A stretch of 64,000 bases of DNA from Streptomyces sp. IMTB 2501 (GCF_001953885.1 NZ_MQUS01000005.1:1-64000); one strand, 5' to 3'; counted from the first letter of the stretch, positions 1 to 8,696 are shown. Program-made: numbers and translations. Notes: generated by a model not told the origin, from the sequence alone.

Positions 1-6
1 ATTGAG

Positions 7-40
7 AAAACCCCCGCACCGGGAACGGTGCGGGGGTTTT
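7..40. terminator. Bidirectional intrinsic terminator
   Basis: A perfect 15-bp stem (7-21 with 26-40; core CCCCCGCACCG / CGGTGCGGGGG) closes a GGAA tetraloop. It is flanked by A4 on the left and T4 on the right, so it can terminate in both directions. It lies 8 bp beyond the stop of the minus-strand hydrolase that ends at 48. Confidence 0.88.
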
Positions 41-47
41 CTGCTTT

Positions 48-599
48 TTAGAAGGTGATTTCGGCCGTGTTCATCGTGCCGCCCCGCCTGCCCGGTGCGT
101 GCTGGCCGCTCCAGTAGAGGTTCGTGTGGGCGATCACCTGCTCCGGGGCGGGTGCGCCGTACTCGGTGAGGTTTTCCGTCGTGTGGGCGTCGGCGACCAG
201 CGTCGCGTCATAGCCCCGGACCAGGGCGCCGTGCAGGGTCGAGCGGACGCAGAAGTCGCTCTGGGCGCCCGTGACGATCAGCCGGCCCACCCCGTGCTCC
301 GCCAGCACGGACTCCAGGCCGGTGTCCTCGAAGGAGTCCCGGTAGCTCTTGGCGACGAGGGGCTCGGTGTCGAGGCGCTTCAGCTCGGGGACGTACTCCC
401 AGACCTCGGTGCCGGGGACCAGTTCCTCGTCCTGGTGCTGTATCCAGATCACCGGCACGTCCGCCGTGCGGGCCTTGCCGATCAGGGTGTTGATGTTGGC
501 GATGACCTCGTCGCGGTTCGGCGAGCCCGGCACCATCACGCCGTTCTGTACGTCGATGACGAGCAGGGCGGTGTTCGGCCGTTGTGGCAGATTTGTCAT
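48..599 (-). CDS. Cysteine hydrolase, isochorismatase family
   Basis: This 183-residue protein looks like a soluble isochorismatase-type (nicotinamidase-like) amidohydrolase. The N-terminus TALLVIDVQNG carries the catalytic Asp of the family. The segment VTGAQSDFCVRST holds the nucleophilic Cys followed by the VRST helix typical of the group, and a Lys (VAKSYRDSF) sits between them as the expected third catalytic residue. Length is normal. I chose the ATG at 599 (MTNLPQ) rather than an upstream in-frame start at 623 because family similarity begins just after it. Substrate is unknown. It is divergent from the acetyltransferase at 652, with about 50 bp between the two starts. Confidence 0.9.
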   Translation of the reverse strand: MTNLPQRPNTALLVIDVQNGVMVPGSPNRDEVIANINTLIGKARTADVPVIWIQHQDEELVPGTEVWEYVPELKRLDTEPLVAKSYRDSFEDTGLESVLAEHGVGRLIVTGAQSDFCVRSTLHGALVRGYDATLVADAHTTENLTEYGAPAPEQVIAHTNLYWSGQHAPGRRGGTMNTAEITF

Positions 600-651
600 G
601 GCGTCCACAATATGGGATGCCACTGACAGCGCTCGGCACTACGGTGACCCC

Positions 652-1242
652 ATGACCTCCCTGACCAGCGATGACTACAGCGATGACGACAGGGGTGGCT
701 ACGTCATCCGTGCCATACGGCCGGACGACTGGCCCCTGGTGAAGCGGCTGCGGCTGGACGCGTTGCGGGATCCGGCCGCGCCGCTCGCCTTTCTGGAGAA
801 CTACGAGGATGCCGTGGCCAAGGCCGACGTGTTCTGGCAGGACAGAGCCGTCGGTTCGGGCGAGGGAGCCACGGCGGCGCGGCAGTTCATCGCCGAGGCG
901 CCCGACGGGAGTTGGGCCGGCTCGGTCACCGTACTCGTCGAGGAGGCGGGGACGAAGGACTGGGCGGGGTATGCCATCGAGCGCCGGCAGGGGCATGTCG
1001 TGGGGGTGTACGTCCGGCCCGAGCACCGTGGGAACGGGCTGATCAAGGCCCTGTTCGACGCCGGGGTGGCGTGGGCGCGGGAACGAGGTGCGGAGCGGGT
1101 GCGACTGCTGGTGCACGAGGAGAACTCGCGAGCGCAGGGGGCGTACCGCAAGGTGGGTTTCGTGCCGAGCGGGGTGGTCGTGCCGTTCTTCAAGGACCGG
1201 GCGGAGACCGAGTTGGAGTTCGTTCTGGAGTGGCCGTCCTAG
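652..1242 (+). CDS. GNAT family N-acetyltransferase
   Basis: A 196-residue GNAT-fold protein. A long GNAT1 region (YVIRAIRPDDWPLVKRLRLDAL) is followed by the beta4/motif A segment VVGVYVRPEHRGNGLIKALF, whose RGNGL matches the acetyl-CoA pyrophosphate loop Q/RxxGxG/A. The C-terminal motif B (ENSRAQGAYRKVGFVPSG) is clear. The open frame extends upstream to 349, but that part is antisense to the hydrolase, so ATG 652 is used. Substrate cannot be told. The stop codon overlaps the convergent stop of the VirD4-like gene (shared CTAG at 1239-1242), leaving no room for a terminator between the genes. Confidence 0.9.
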   Translation: MTSLTSDDYSDDDRGGYVIRAIRPDDWPLVKRLRLDALRDPAAPLAFLENYEDAVAKADVFWQDRAVGSGEGATAARQFIAEAPDGSWAGSVTVLVEEAGTKDWAGYAIERRQGHVVGVYVRPEHRGNGLIKALFDAGVAWARERGAERVRLLVHEENSRAQGAYRKVGFVPSGVVVPFFKDRAETELEFVLEWPS

Positions 1243-2756
1243 ACCGGCAGTTCCCGGTGGGGCCAGCGGGAGCGGGCCTGTTCGCGGGAGCGGAGCAGGG
1301 CGAGGGTCGGCAGGCCCTGGTCGGTGCCGGTGGCGAGCAGATCCGGGAGTTGGGGGAGCGGGGCCACGGCCGCGATGTCGTCCAGGATCAGCGTGAGTGG
1401 TGGGTCGAGCCGACCAGAGGATGACCGTTCGGCCATGCGCCGGCCGCGCTCGACCACGCTTGAGACGAGGGCCGTCAGCAGCGGCATCGCGCCGGGATTG
1501 CTCTTGGGGTCCTCGATGGATTCACCGACCACATAAAGCGTGCCCCCTTCGTGGACGAAGGAATCCAAGGCGAGCGCATCAGTTCGGTTGGGAGTGCAGG
1601 CTTCGCGGATGTTGACCGTGGAGAGGGCGGACAGAGCGCGGCCGGTCAACTCCTGTGCGATGTCACGCCGTTCGGGGTGCGCGGTGAGCGCGGCCTCCAG
1701 TTCGCCGGCGGCGCCGGGGGCGGCCTTGGGGTGGGTACGGAGGGTGCGTACGGCGTCCTGGATCTGGTTGCCCTGGGACCAGCGGTGGACGTGGCGGATG
1801 GTGCGGTTGTCCAGGGCGGCGGCGTGGAGGTAGCTCCGGAGGAGGGTGGTCGCCGTGTCCGCGACCGCCTGGTCGAGCTTGGCCGTGGGCTGTACGGGGG
1901 CGAGGAGGGCGCCGGCTCTGCTCACTGCGGTTTGTTTGTCCTCGCAGCCCGTGATCGGGGACCAGTGGAGGCGGGCCGGGGTGTCGCAGAGGTGGGTGGG
2001 GTCGTAGAGGAGGGTGGGGCCCAGTTTGGCCTTTGCGTCCTTGGTCTCCGCCCACAGGGCCGGGTTCGATGTGACGACCAGGGTCGGGCCGGGCGCGTCC
2101 TGGATCGCCTGGGTTGCCGTTGCGTGGCGGCTTTCCCTGGGCGCCAGAAGGATTTTCTCCCACCTGCCCACCCGTTCACGGTTGGCTGGAGGGCCGGGTG
2201 ACGGAGGCTGCGGGACCACCTCGTCGAGAGACACCGTCGGTGCGGGCACCGTCTCGGTGCGCGGGAGTGGGACCTCGTACCGCTGTTGGGCCGGCACAGT
2301 CGGCTGCGCGGCAGCCTCGGTCGGTACGACAGCCGCGGTCGGCGTCGCCCGCCGCACGGCCCCCTTGGCTGCCGCAGCCCGTCGTGTCTGTCCCGCTCGC
2401 CATCTCGCCACGGTGCCGATCACGAACACGGTGAGGACGAACAGGGCCATCAGCTGGCCGAGGAACAGGCCCCAGAAGAGGCCCCAGCCGGAGAGTTGGG
2501 AGGCGGGGGTGTTCGGCCAGGCGCCGGTGATGTCGTGGGGTGCGCCGATCAGGTGGCGCATGGCCAGGGGGGTGCGGGTGAAGGTGACGGCGTGGGGCCA
2601 GGCGCCCTTGGCGAAGAGGCCCGCGAGGCCCGTGGCCGTCCACACCAGCACGGTCATGCCGAGGAGGAACGCGAGTATGCCGATCAGCAGGCCGTCGGGG
2701 ATACCGCCCTGGCCCTCCCGGCGGTCCTCGCGGCGATCGCGAGCGTCCGGTCTCAC
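1239..2756 (-). CDS. VirD4/TraG-like coupling protein with degenerate Walker A
   Basis: 505 residues. Two N-terminal membrane segments (about 22-46 and 92-115) are followed by a Pro/Ala-rich linker and a C-terminal domain laid out like a VirD4/TraG type IV secretion coupling ATPase. The Walker B region reads LTLILDDIAAVAPLPQLPDL and is followed by the characteristic RSREQARSRWP stretch. Where the P-loop should be, the text is ILLAPRESRHATATQAIQ: the Gly-Lys-Ser/Thr of Walker A is absent although the flanking DAPGPTLVVTSNP is family-like. ATP hydrolysis is therefore doubtful, and a scaffold or recruitment role is my inference. It is the last gene of the T4SS-like operon, 45 bp after the VirB4-like ATPase. 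Confidence 0.78.
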   Translation of the reverse strand: MRPDARDRREDRREGQGGIPDGLLIGILAFLLGMTVLVWTATGLAGLFAKGAWPHAVTFTRTPLAMRHLIGAPHDITGAWPNTPASQLSGWGLFWGLFLGQLMALFVLTVFVIGTVARWRAGQTRRAAAAKGAVRRATPTAAVVPTEAAAQPTVPAQQRYEVPLPRTETVPAPTVSLDEVVPQPPSPGPPANRERVGRWEKILLAPRESRHATATQAIQDAPGPTLVVTSNPALWAETKDAKAKLGPTLLYDPTHLCDTPARLHWSPITGCEDKQTAVSRAGALLAPVQPTAKLDQAVADTATTLLRSYLHAAALDNRTIRHVHRWSQGNQIQDAVRTLRTHPKAAPGAAGELEAALTAHPERRDIAQELTGRALSALSTVNIREACTPNRTDALALDSFVHEGGTLYVVGESIEDPKSNPGAMPLLTALVSSVVERGRRMAERSSSGRLDPPLTLILDDIAAVAPLPQLPDLLATGTDQGLPTLALLRSREQARSRWPHRELPV

Positions 2757-2801
2757 CCGTTCCTCCCCAGTACCTGTGTGCCTGTGCCTGTGCCCGGGTC
2801 C

Positions 2802-4214
2802 CTACGCCACCGTCGATTCGGAGTCGCCCAGGTGCTGTTCCACGAAGGCCGCCGCCCGCTGCTCGGCCTCCAGCTCGGCGGCGCGCAGCGCGTCGTCGGC
2901 AGTGAGGTCGCTGGAGGACTCGGTCATCGCGCGGTCGGTGAAGACCAGGGGGCGTTCCGTCTCTGTGACCAGGTGTTTGACCACCTGGACGTTGCCGTTG
3001 ACGTCCCAGACGGCGATACCGGGCGTCAGCGTCGGGATGATTTCCACCGCCCACCTCGGCAAACCCAGCACCCGGCCGGTGGCCCGTGCCTCGTCGGCCT
3101 TCTGGGCGTAGATGGTGCGGGTGGAGGCCATCTTCAGGATCGCCGCCGCTTCCTTGGCCGCGGCTCCGTCGACGACGTCGGACAGGTGGTGGACGACCGC
3201 GACGAAGGACAAGCCGAGCCGCCGTCCGAACTTGAGCAGGCGCTGGAACAGCTGGGCCACGAAAGGGCTGTTGATGATGTGCCAGGCCTCCTCGACCAGG
3301 AAGATGCGCTTCTTCCGGTCGGGGCGGATCCAGGTGTGCTCCAGCCATACGCCGACGATCGCCATGAGGATGGGCATGGCGATGGAGTTGCGGTCGATGT
3401 GGGAGAGGTCGAAGACGATGAGCGGGGCGTCGAGGTCGATGCCGACCGTGGTCGGGCCGTCGAACATGCCTCGCAGGTCACCGTCGACCAGGCGGTCCAG
3501 GACGAGGGCGACGTCCAGGCCCCAGGCCCGTACGTCGTCTATGGCGACGTTCATCGCCTCGGCCGACTCCGGCTCCGGGTGTCGTAGCTGCTCGACGATG
3601 TCGGAGAGGACCGGCTGGCGGTCCAGGATGGATTCGTTGACGTAGGAGTGGGCGACCTTCAGGGCGAAGCCGGAGCGCTCGTCGAGGCCGTGGCCCATCG
3701 CGACCTCGATGATCGTGCGGAGCAGCGCGAGCTGGCCCGTGGTGGTGATCGAGGGGTCCAGGGGGTTCAGACGGATGCCGTGGTCCAGGGCCGCCGTCGG
3801 GTCCAGGCGGATCGGCGTTATCCCCAGCTCTTCCGCGATGAGGTTCCATTCGCCGACCCCGTCCTCGCCCTGGGCGTCCAGGACGACGACCTGGCGGTCC
3901 TTGAAGCGCAGCTGGCGCAGGACGTACGTCTTCTCCAGCGCCGACTTGCCGTTGCCGGACTCGCCGAGGACGAGCCAGTGGGGGGCCGGGAGCTGCTGGC
4001 CGTACAGCTGGAAGGGGTCGTAGATGTAGCCCTTTCCGGAGTACACCTCGCGGCCGATGATGACGCCGGAGTCGCCGAGGCCGGGCGCGGCGGTGGGCAG
4101 GTAGACCGCCTGGGCCTGGCCCGTGGAGGTGCGTACCGGCAGCCGGGTCGTCTCGACCTTCCCGAACAGGAAGGAGGTGAAGGCGTCGGTGAGGACGGAC
4201 AGCGGATCCCGCAT
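2802..4214 (-). CDS. VirB4-like T4SS ATPase (ATPase domain)
   Basis: 470 residues, soluble. The Walker A is intact (LGESGNGKSALEK, about residue 78), Walker B is KKRIFLVEEAWHI, and the HHLSDVVDG segment corresponds to the sensor region of VirB4/TraC ATPases. The usual N-terminal half of VirB4 is missing; a matching domain is encoded by the preceding gene, so VirB4 appears split in two. The frame is open far upstream, but that is antisense shadow: ATG 4214 (MRDPLSV) follows the upstream stop by 14 bp. Expected to energise pilus or transport-channel assembly at the membrane. It is the only protein of this operon with an evidently functional P-loop. Confidence 0.85.
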   Translation of the reverse strand: MRDPLSVLTDAFTSFLFGKVETTRLPVRTSTGQAQAVYLPTAAPGLGDSGVIIGREVYSGKGYIYDPFQLYGQQLPAPHWLVLGESGNGKSALEKTYVLRQLRFKDRQVVVLDAQGEDGVGEWNLIAEELGITPIRLDPTAALDHGIRLNPLDPSITTTGQLALLRTIIEVAMGHGLDERSGFALKVAHSYVNESILDRQPVLSDIVEQLRHPEPESAEAMNVAIDDVRAWGLDVALVLDRLVDGDLRGMFDGPTTVGIDLDAPLIVFDLSHIDRNSIAMPILMAIVGVWLEHTWIRPDRKKRIFLVEEAWHIINSPFVAQLFQRLLKFGRRLGLSFVAVVHHLSDVVDGAAAKEAAAILKMASTRTIYAQKADEARATGRVLGLPRWAVEIIPTLTPGIAVWDVNGNVQVVKHLVTETERPLVFTDRAMTESSSDLTADDALRAAELEAEQRAAAFVEQHLGDSESTVA

Positions 4215-4228
4215 CGGTGAATCAGCCC

Positions 4229-5788
4229 CTACCTTCGGATGCCGGTGGCGAAGGGAAGTGTGTTCACGAAGGCGCGGTGGTGCTCTCGGTCGCACCACTC
4301 CAGCTTGAGGTACGACTTGCCGGCGGAGGCCCTTATCGTGCGCTTGTCGCGGGCGAGGGCCTCCGGGGTGCGGGAGGAGACGGTGATGTAGCCGACGAGG
4401 TTGACGCCGGCGGCGCCGCTGGCGAGGTCTTCGCCCCGCTGGTCGAGGCGGTGGTGCGCGGCGACGTCCCGGGGGTCCACGGTCCGGTTCATCTTGGCGG
4501 CGCGGGAGGCCTCGGCCTCGTCGTTGGTCTTCTCGGTCAGCATGCGTTCGATGGCTACCTCGGTGGGTTCGAGATCCATCGTGACGGCGACCGTTCGGAT
4601 GACGTCGGGGGTGTGGACGAGGAGGGGTGCCAGGAAGTTCACACCCACCGGGGTCATCGGCCATTCCTTCACCCAGGCCGTGGCGTGGCACCAGGGGGCG
4701 CGGGTGTAGGACTCGCGGGTCTTGGCCTGGAGGTAGGTGGGCTCCATGGCGTCCAGCTCGGCCGGCCAGGCGTTGCGCTGGGTCATGGCCTGGATGTGGT
4801 CGATGGGGTGGTCGGGGTCGTACATGGAGTGGATGAGGGAGGCCAGCCGCCCCTGGCCGAGCGGCTGCCGTACCCGGATGTCGGCTTCCTGGAGCCGGGA
4901 GCAGATGTCGGTCAGCTCGCGGGCCATGACGACGGCGAGCCCGGCGTCCCGGTCGACCTTGCTGCCGTGGGCGCGGACGGCACGGGCCATGGCATTGGCC
5001 TCGGCGGCGAGTTCGCGCGTGTAGTGCATGCAGGCGACGAGGTAGGCGCGGTGCTGCTCGCTGCTGGTGGACACCATGGACTGCAGCTGGTCGTAGGACC
5101 GCTGGAGCCAGTCGGGGGAGCGGCCGTCGCCGCGCAGGGCGACGTCCTTGGCGTGGGCGTCGGGGTCGGCGGGCAGGGTGCGGGCGAGCATCTGCAGCCG
5201 GGTCACGAATCCGTCGCCGTTGGCGACGTGCTTGAGCAGGGTGCCGAACCGGTCGACCAGGGCCTCCTGGTCCTCGGAGTCGCGCAGGCCGACACCGGGG
5301 CCTTCGATCTCGATGGCGGCGGTGACGGTCTTGCGGTCGGCGTGCAGCAGTACGGCGATCTCGTCCGGTCCGAAGGGCGCGGCGAGCCAGGTGATCCGCC
5401 CGATGCCGGGCGGCGGCCCGATCTCGACCTCGCGTCCGTCGAGCCGCGTCCCGGCCTCCATGACGGTGGACCGGTAGACGGCGCTGCCGCCCTTGATGGT
5501 CCGCTTGTAGCTGCGGTTGATCTCGAACCACTTGTAGAAGGTGCGGCGCTTGTACGGCACGTAGACCGCGGCGAGCGCGAGCAGCGGGAAGCCCGTCAGC
5601 AGCGCGATCCGCAGGCTGAGGACCGGGACGAGGAGGCCGCACATCATGCCGAGGAACGCGCCGGCGACGATGAGCGCGATCTCGCCGGACTCGCGGTTCC
5701 GGCCGACGATCGCGTTCGGCCGGGCGCGGCCGATGAGATATGTACGGCGGGGCGTGACCGGATGGGACAGGTGGGACTCGGTCGTCAA
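4229..5788 (-). CDS. SCO6880-type T4SS membrane protein (VirB3 plus VirB4-N-like)
   Basis: 519 residues. A short cytoplasmic N-terminus is followed by two membrane segments (about 37-80) and the motif YKRRTFYKWFEINRSYKR, then a long soluble domain. This matches the actinobacterial SCO6880 family. The arrangement of two TM helices plus a domain ending in HHRAFVNTLPFATG resembles VirB3 fused to the N-terminal domain of VirB4, which the next gene lacks. The start is a TTG at 5788 overlapping the upstream stop (TTGA), with a strong Shine-Dalgarno GGAGGTGAAGGG just before it, so translation is probably coupled to the VirB6-like gene. Confidence 0.8.
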   Translation of the reverse strand: MTTESHLSHPVTPRRTYLIGRARPNAIVGRNRESGEIALIVAGAFLGMMCGLLVPVLSLRIALLTGFPLLALAAVYVPYKRRTFYKWFEINRSYKRTIKGGSAVYRSTVMEAGTRLDGREVEIGPPPGIGRITWLAAPFGPDEIAVLLHADRKTVTAAIEIEGPGVGLRDSEDQEALVDRFGTLLKHVANGDGFVTRLQMLARTLPADPDAHAKDVALRGDGRSPDWLQRSYDQLQSMVSTSSEQHRAYLVACMHYTRELAAEANAMARAVRAHGSKVDRDAGLAVVMARELTDICSRLQEADIRVRQPLGQGRLASLIHSMYDPDHPIDHIQAMTQRNAWPAELDAMEPTYLQAKTRESYTRAPWCHATAWVKEWPMTPVGVNFLAPLLVHTPDVIRTVAVTMDLEPTEVAIERMLTEKTNDEAEASRAAKMNRTVDPRDVAAHHRLDQRGEDLASGAAGVNLVGYITVSSRTPEALARDKRTIRASAGKSYLKLEWCDREHHRAFVNTLPFATGIRR

Positions 5789-7107
5789 CGCCCTTCACCT
5801 CCCGTGCGGTTGATGTTGCGGGTGTTGCTGGCGTGCGGGGTGTTGGCGGGGCTGGGCGCGCGGGGCGCGGGTGTGGCGGAGGGGACGGCTCCACCGCCTC
5901 CGGTGGGGGTACGGCTGCTGTGGGCGGCGACTCCGCCGCTGGCGGGGTTGGCGGGGCGGGGGGCGCTGGTCTGTGCTCCTGCGCCTCCGTTGCTGTCGGC
6001 GCGGGAGCTGTGGGTCTTGATGCCCTGGGCGACGAGGGTGGCGGGGGAGCTGATGACGGCGGCGGCCTTGCCCTCGGCGCCCTGCATGATGCGGTTGTTG
6101 CGGCCGTTCGCGATCTCGTCGCCGAAGCCGGGGACGAAGCGGTAGATCATCGCGCTGGCGAAGATGGCGAGCAGGATGATGGCGAGGCCGGAGACGACGG
6201 CGGAGAAGGAGTCGGGGCCGTTGCCGGAGGAGAGGGCGCCGGCGAGCCCGAGCACGATCACGATCACGGGTTTCACGAGAATGACGGCGATCATGATGCC
6301 GGCCCAGCGCCGCACGTGCCCCCACAGGTTCTTGTCGACCAGGCCTGCGTAGACGACGGTGCCGAGGAGGGCGCCGACGTAGAGGAGCGCGGCGCGGATG
6401 ACCAGCTCCAGCCAGAGGACGCCGGAGGCGAGGATGCTGACCAGGGAGACGACGATCAGCATGATGGGGCCGCCGCCGATGTCGGTGCCCTTGTTCAGGG
6501 CGCCGGAGAAGGTGCCGAAGAACGTGTCGGCCTGGTCGCCGGTGGCCTTGGCGAGGACGTCGGTCACTCCGTCGGTCGCGGATACGACGGTGTACAGGAT
6601 CAGGGGGGTGAAGGCGGAGGCGAGCACGGTAAGCCACAGGAAGCCGACGGCTTCCGAGATGGCGGTCGTGAGCGGCACGCCGCGTACGGCTCGTTTGGCC
6701 ACGGCCAGGAGCCACAGCAGGAGCGTGAGGATCGTGGATGCGGCGAAGACGATGGCGTACTGCTGCAGAAACTTCGGGTTGGTGAAGTCGACGTTGGCAG
6801 TCTCCTTCACGGCTTTGCTGAGCTTGTCGATGGTCCAGGAGGCAGCGTCAGCACACCCCTTGGCCAGGGATGATAGGGGGTCGAGGGTGTCGGTGAGGGG
6901 GTTGTTGTTCCCGGTGAGGCCACTCTTGGACCCGCCGCCGTCATTTTCGCAGTACTTCTTGGCGGGTCCGGCGACCAGTGAGCAGGGATCGTTGCTCGGG
7001 CTTGGCTTGGGAGCCGCGACCACGCTCGTGGCGAGGAGCACGAGGGAAGTCTGGAGGGCGGCCACTAGGCCGGTGAGCGTGAGGGCCTTGCGTCGGCTAC
7101 CGGGCAT
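5785..7107 (-). CDS. VirB6/TrbL-like polytopic membrane protein
   Basis: About 440 residues. An N-terminal signal/TM segment (KALTLTGLVAALQTSLVLLA) precedes an extracytoplasmic Cys-containing stretch, then roughly six membrane helices between about residues 110 and 340, and a Gly/Ala/Pro/Thr-rich cytoplasmic tail of about 90 residues. This is the architecture of TrbL/VirB6 channel proteins of conjugation systems. ATG 7107 (MPGSRRK) is preferred over the longer frame to 7173 because the extension has no signal-like features and overlaps the upstream gene. It overlaps the preceding gene by 11 bp and the following gene by 4 bp. Confidence 0.78.
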   Translation of the reverse strand: MPGSRRKALTLTGLVAALQTSLVLLATSVVAAPKPSPSNDPCSLVAGPAKKYCENDGGGSKSGLTGNNNPLTDTLDPLSSLAKGCADAASWTIDKLSKAVKETANVDFTNPKFLQQYAIVFAASTILTLLLWLLAVAKRAVRGVPLTTAISEAVGFLWLTVLASAFTPLILYTVVSATDGVTDVLAKATGDQADTFFGTFSGALNKGTDIGGGPIMLIVVSLVSILASGVLWLELVIRAALLYVGALLGTVVYAGLVDKNLWGHVRRWAGIMIAVILVKPVIVIVLGLAGALSSGNGPDSFSAVVSGLAIILLAIFASAMIYRFVPGFGDEIANGRNNRIMQGAEGKAAAVISSPATLVAQGIKTHSSRADSNGGAGAQTSAPRPANPASGGVAAHSSRTPTGGGGAVPSATPAPRAPSPANTPHASNTRNINRTGGEGR

Positions 7108-7927
7108 AGGTGAAGCCTCCGAACTCCTGGACCGCCTTGCTGATTTCGTTGGCCCCGGACACAGGGTTGTCACCGGTGACGGGAGTGGGACCTGTCTTCT
7201 GGGTGGATTCCTCGACCTTCCAGTCCTCGCCGCTCCAGTTCAGTTTCATGGTCACGGTGAACCAGCTACTGGTCACCGGATTGGTTGAACTGTCGCCGGC
7301 GATGCCGAAGAGCCCGTTGCACCAGACTTCGACTGTGGCCGCGTTGGCAGTGAATGACGTGACTTTGGTGCCGGCCGGCACAGTACGGTTCACGAATGTG
7401 CTGCCCTTAGGCGCGCTGCCGTCGTTGTTGAGCCCGATCTTCTGCAGGAAGGCGGCAGAGTAGTCCGCGTCGAATCCGGACTGCTGATTACCCACGGTGC
7501 TGGGGTCAGCGATGGCCTGAACGATTTCGTGTCGTCGGGCGGCGTTGAACATGCCGTCAGACCCCAACGCCACCGCATAATTCGCCGCCGCGCTCTGTGC
7601 CCCCTGCTCCGTGCGGGCGAAGCCCGAGGGGATGGTGGCTGTCTTGGTTTCCACCGGGCGGGTGCCGGAGGGGGCTGTGGTGGAGGTCTGGGGTTGGGAG
7701 CCCTTGGTGGTCGAGCCGTCGGTGGAGGAGTGGTTGTCTCTGTTGGCGAATGCGATGGCTGCGATGAGGAGGACCACCACGCCGACCACGGTGACCAGGC
7801 TGCGGGAGGAGGAGCGGCGGGGGGTGCGGCGGGGGGCGCCGCCGTAGGGGTCGCCCTCAGGGAGGCGGGTGCGGGTGTGGCCCGTGTCGCCGTAGTCGGG
7901 GTAGGACTGTTCGTCTCCGGGGTTCAT
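7097..7927 (-). CDS. Bitopic T4SS-operon protein (TcpC/VirB8-like position)
   Basis: 276 residues. A cytoplasmic N-terminus rich in charged residues, Gly and Pro (1-42) is followed by one membrane helix (SLVTVVGVVVLLIAAIAFA, about 44-62), a Ser/Thr-rich linker, and an extracytoplasmic domain from about residue 100. That domain ends with a beta-rich piece (SSWFTVTMKLNWSGEDWKVE) reminiscent of NTF2-like folds. The same layout and operon position are found in VirB8/TcpC-type T4SS components, but I see no diagnostic motif, so the assignment is inference. The gene sits between the pilin-like gene and the VirB6-like gene. Confidence 0.65.
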   Translation of the reverse strand: MNPGDEQSYPDYGDTGHTRTRLPEGDPYGGAPRRTPRRSSSRSLVTVVGVVVLLIAAIAFANRDNHSSTDGSTTKGSQPQTSTTAPSGTRPVETKTATIPSGFARTEQGAQSAAANYAVALGSDGMFNAARRHEIVQAIADPSTVGNQQSGFDADYSAAFLQKIGLNNDGSAPKGSTFVNRTVPAGTKVTSFTANAATVEVWCNGLFGIAGDSSTNPVTSSWFTVTMKLNWSGEDWKVEESTQKTGPTPVTGDNPVSGANEISKAVQEFGGFTYAR

Positions 7928-8049
7928 ACCGTGCGCACTCCCTCACCCTCGTAGGCATACGACGGTAGCCGTGCTGGTTCCCGCGTGGGCGCGGTGTGGT
8001 GACTCGACATCAGCATCAGGGAGACGCAACCTCAGCCGGGGAAGGGCAG

Positions 8050-8358
8050 CTAGACCGCCATGCCGTACACGATCGTGAACAGGGTGCCCAGGGAGCCGAT
8101 GATGAAGACCCCGGTCAGACCGGCGATGATGAGGCCCTTGCCCTGTTCCGCGCTGAAGGTGTCGCGCAGGGCCGTGGCGCCGATGCGCTGCTTCGCCGCG
8201 CCCCAGACCGCGATGCCGAGGCACAGGAGGATGGCCACGGCCATGACCACCTCGATCATCACCTTGGCCTCGTTGCCCAGGCTGCCGAAGGGGCCCCAGT
8301 TCGGGGCGATCCCGCCGATGATGGTGTTGATGTCTCCCTTGTCGGCCGCAAAGAGCAT
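8050..8358 (-). CDS. Small two-TM protein, VirB2/TrbC pilin-like
   Basis: 102 residues, first gene of the T4SS-like operon. It has two hydrophobic helices (about 28-53, KVMIEVVMAVAILLCLGIAV, and 74-101), joined by a basic loop containing KQRIG. VirB2/TrbC-type pilins and the small integral proteins of actinobacterial T4SS look like this: short, two TM segments, leading the operon. No cleavable signal peptide is evident. ATG 8358 (MLFAADKGD) was chosen because the upstream extension to 8535 is non-hydrophobic, Arg-rich and unlike a membrane-protein start. About 120 bp separates it from the next gene. Confidence 0.7.
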   Translation of the reverse strand: MLFAADKGDINTIIGGIAPNWGPFGSLGNEAKVMIEVVMAVAILLCLGIAVWGAAKQRIGATALRDTFSAEQGKGLIIAGLTGVFIIGSLGTLFTIVYGMAV

Positions 8359-8423
8359 GTAAGTCACCGCCCCTGGTGGGTAGTTCCGTCTGACCGCCTG
8401 CGGTGTGCAGAGGTCAGGCCTCA

Positions 8424-8436
8424 TTGTCGCCGACAA
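8424..8436. promoter_or_regulatory. 13-bp palindrome upstream of the T4SS-like operon
   Basis: TTGTCG-C-CGACAA is a perfect inverted repeat 66-78 bp upstream of the pilin-like start at 8358. Position and symmetry suit a repressor operator. The remaining leader (8359-8718, about 360 bp) shows no convincing gene: only the 8535 frame extension, this palindrome and the protease terminator near 8664. Regulator unknown. Confidence 0.45.
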
Positions 8437-8663
8437 CGTCGCCAACGTATGTCGACTTGACGTCATTGACTGGCGGGTTTCGTACGAATAGCCCGTACGG
8501 TCACTCTGTGTATCACGGCAGGTCACGCCGGGCAACGAGGTCCGACCGGAACCTGTCGTGTGGTTCTGTCGTTGTCCTCCTTTACGACCTGGCGCGGTTT
8601 CTGACGGCCGGTCGGGTGAGGCGTCGACACGATGTTCTCATGGCGGGGGCGCGGAAAACGGCC

Positions 8664-8696
8664 AAGGGCCCCGGCGGTGTGGGTCGCCGGGGCCTT
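8664..8696 (-). terminator. Terminator of the first sedolisin-like gene
   Basis: GGCCCCGGCG (8667-8676) pairs with CGCCGGGGCC (8685-8694) around an 8-nt loop, extended by AA/TT with one bulge. It lies 23 bp beyond the stop at 8719. On the minus strand the stem is followed by a short mixed tract containing TTTTCC. Confidence 0.65.

Noticed and set aside
99..626. Long plus-strand frame opposite the isochorismatase gene
   Set aside because: Antisense shadow created by GC bias; Val/Gly/Arg-rich, no family similarity, while the minus frame carries complete catalytic motifs.
2802..5894. A 1030-residue version of the VirB4-like protein
   Set aside because: The N-terminal 560 residues are a shadow of the SCO6880-type gene in another frame; true start is ATG 4214.
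4217..6145. 642-residue plus-strand frame
   Set aside because: Opposite two T4SS-like genes; repetitive Gly/Val/Asp composition typical of antisense reading in Streptomyces.
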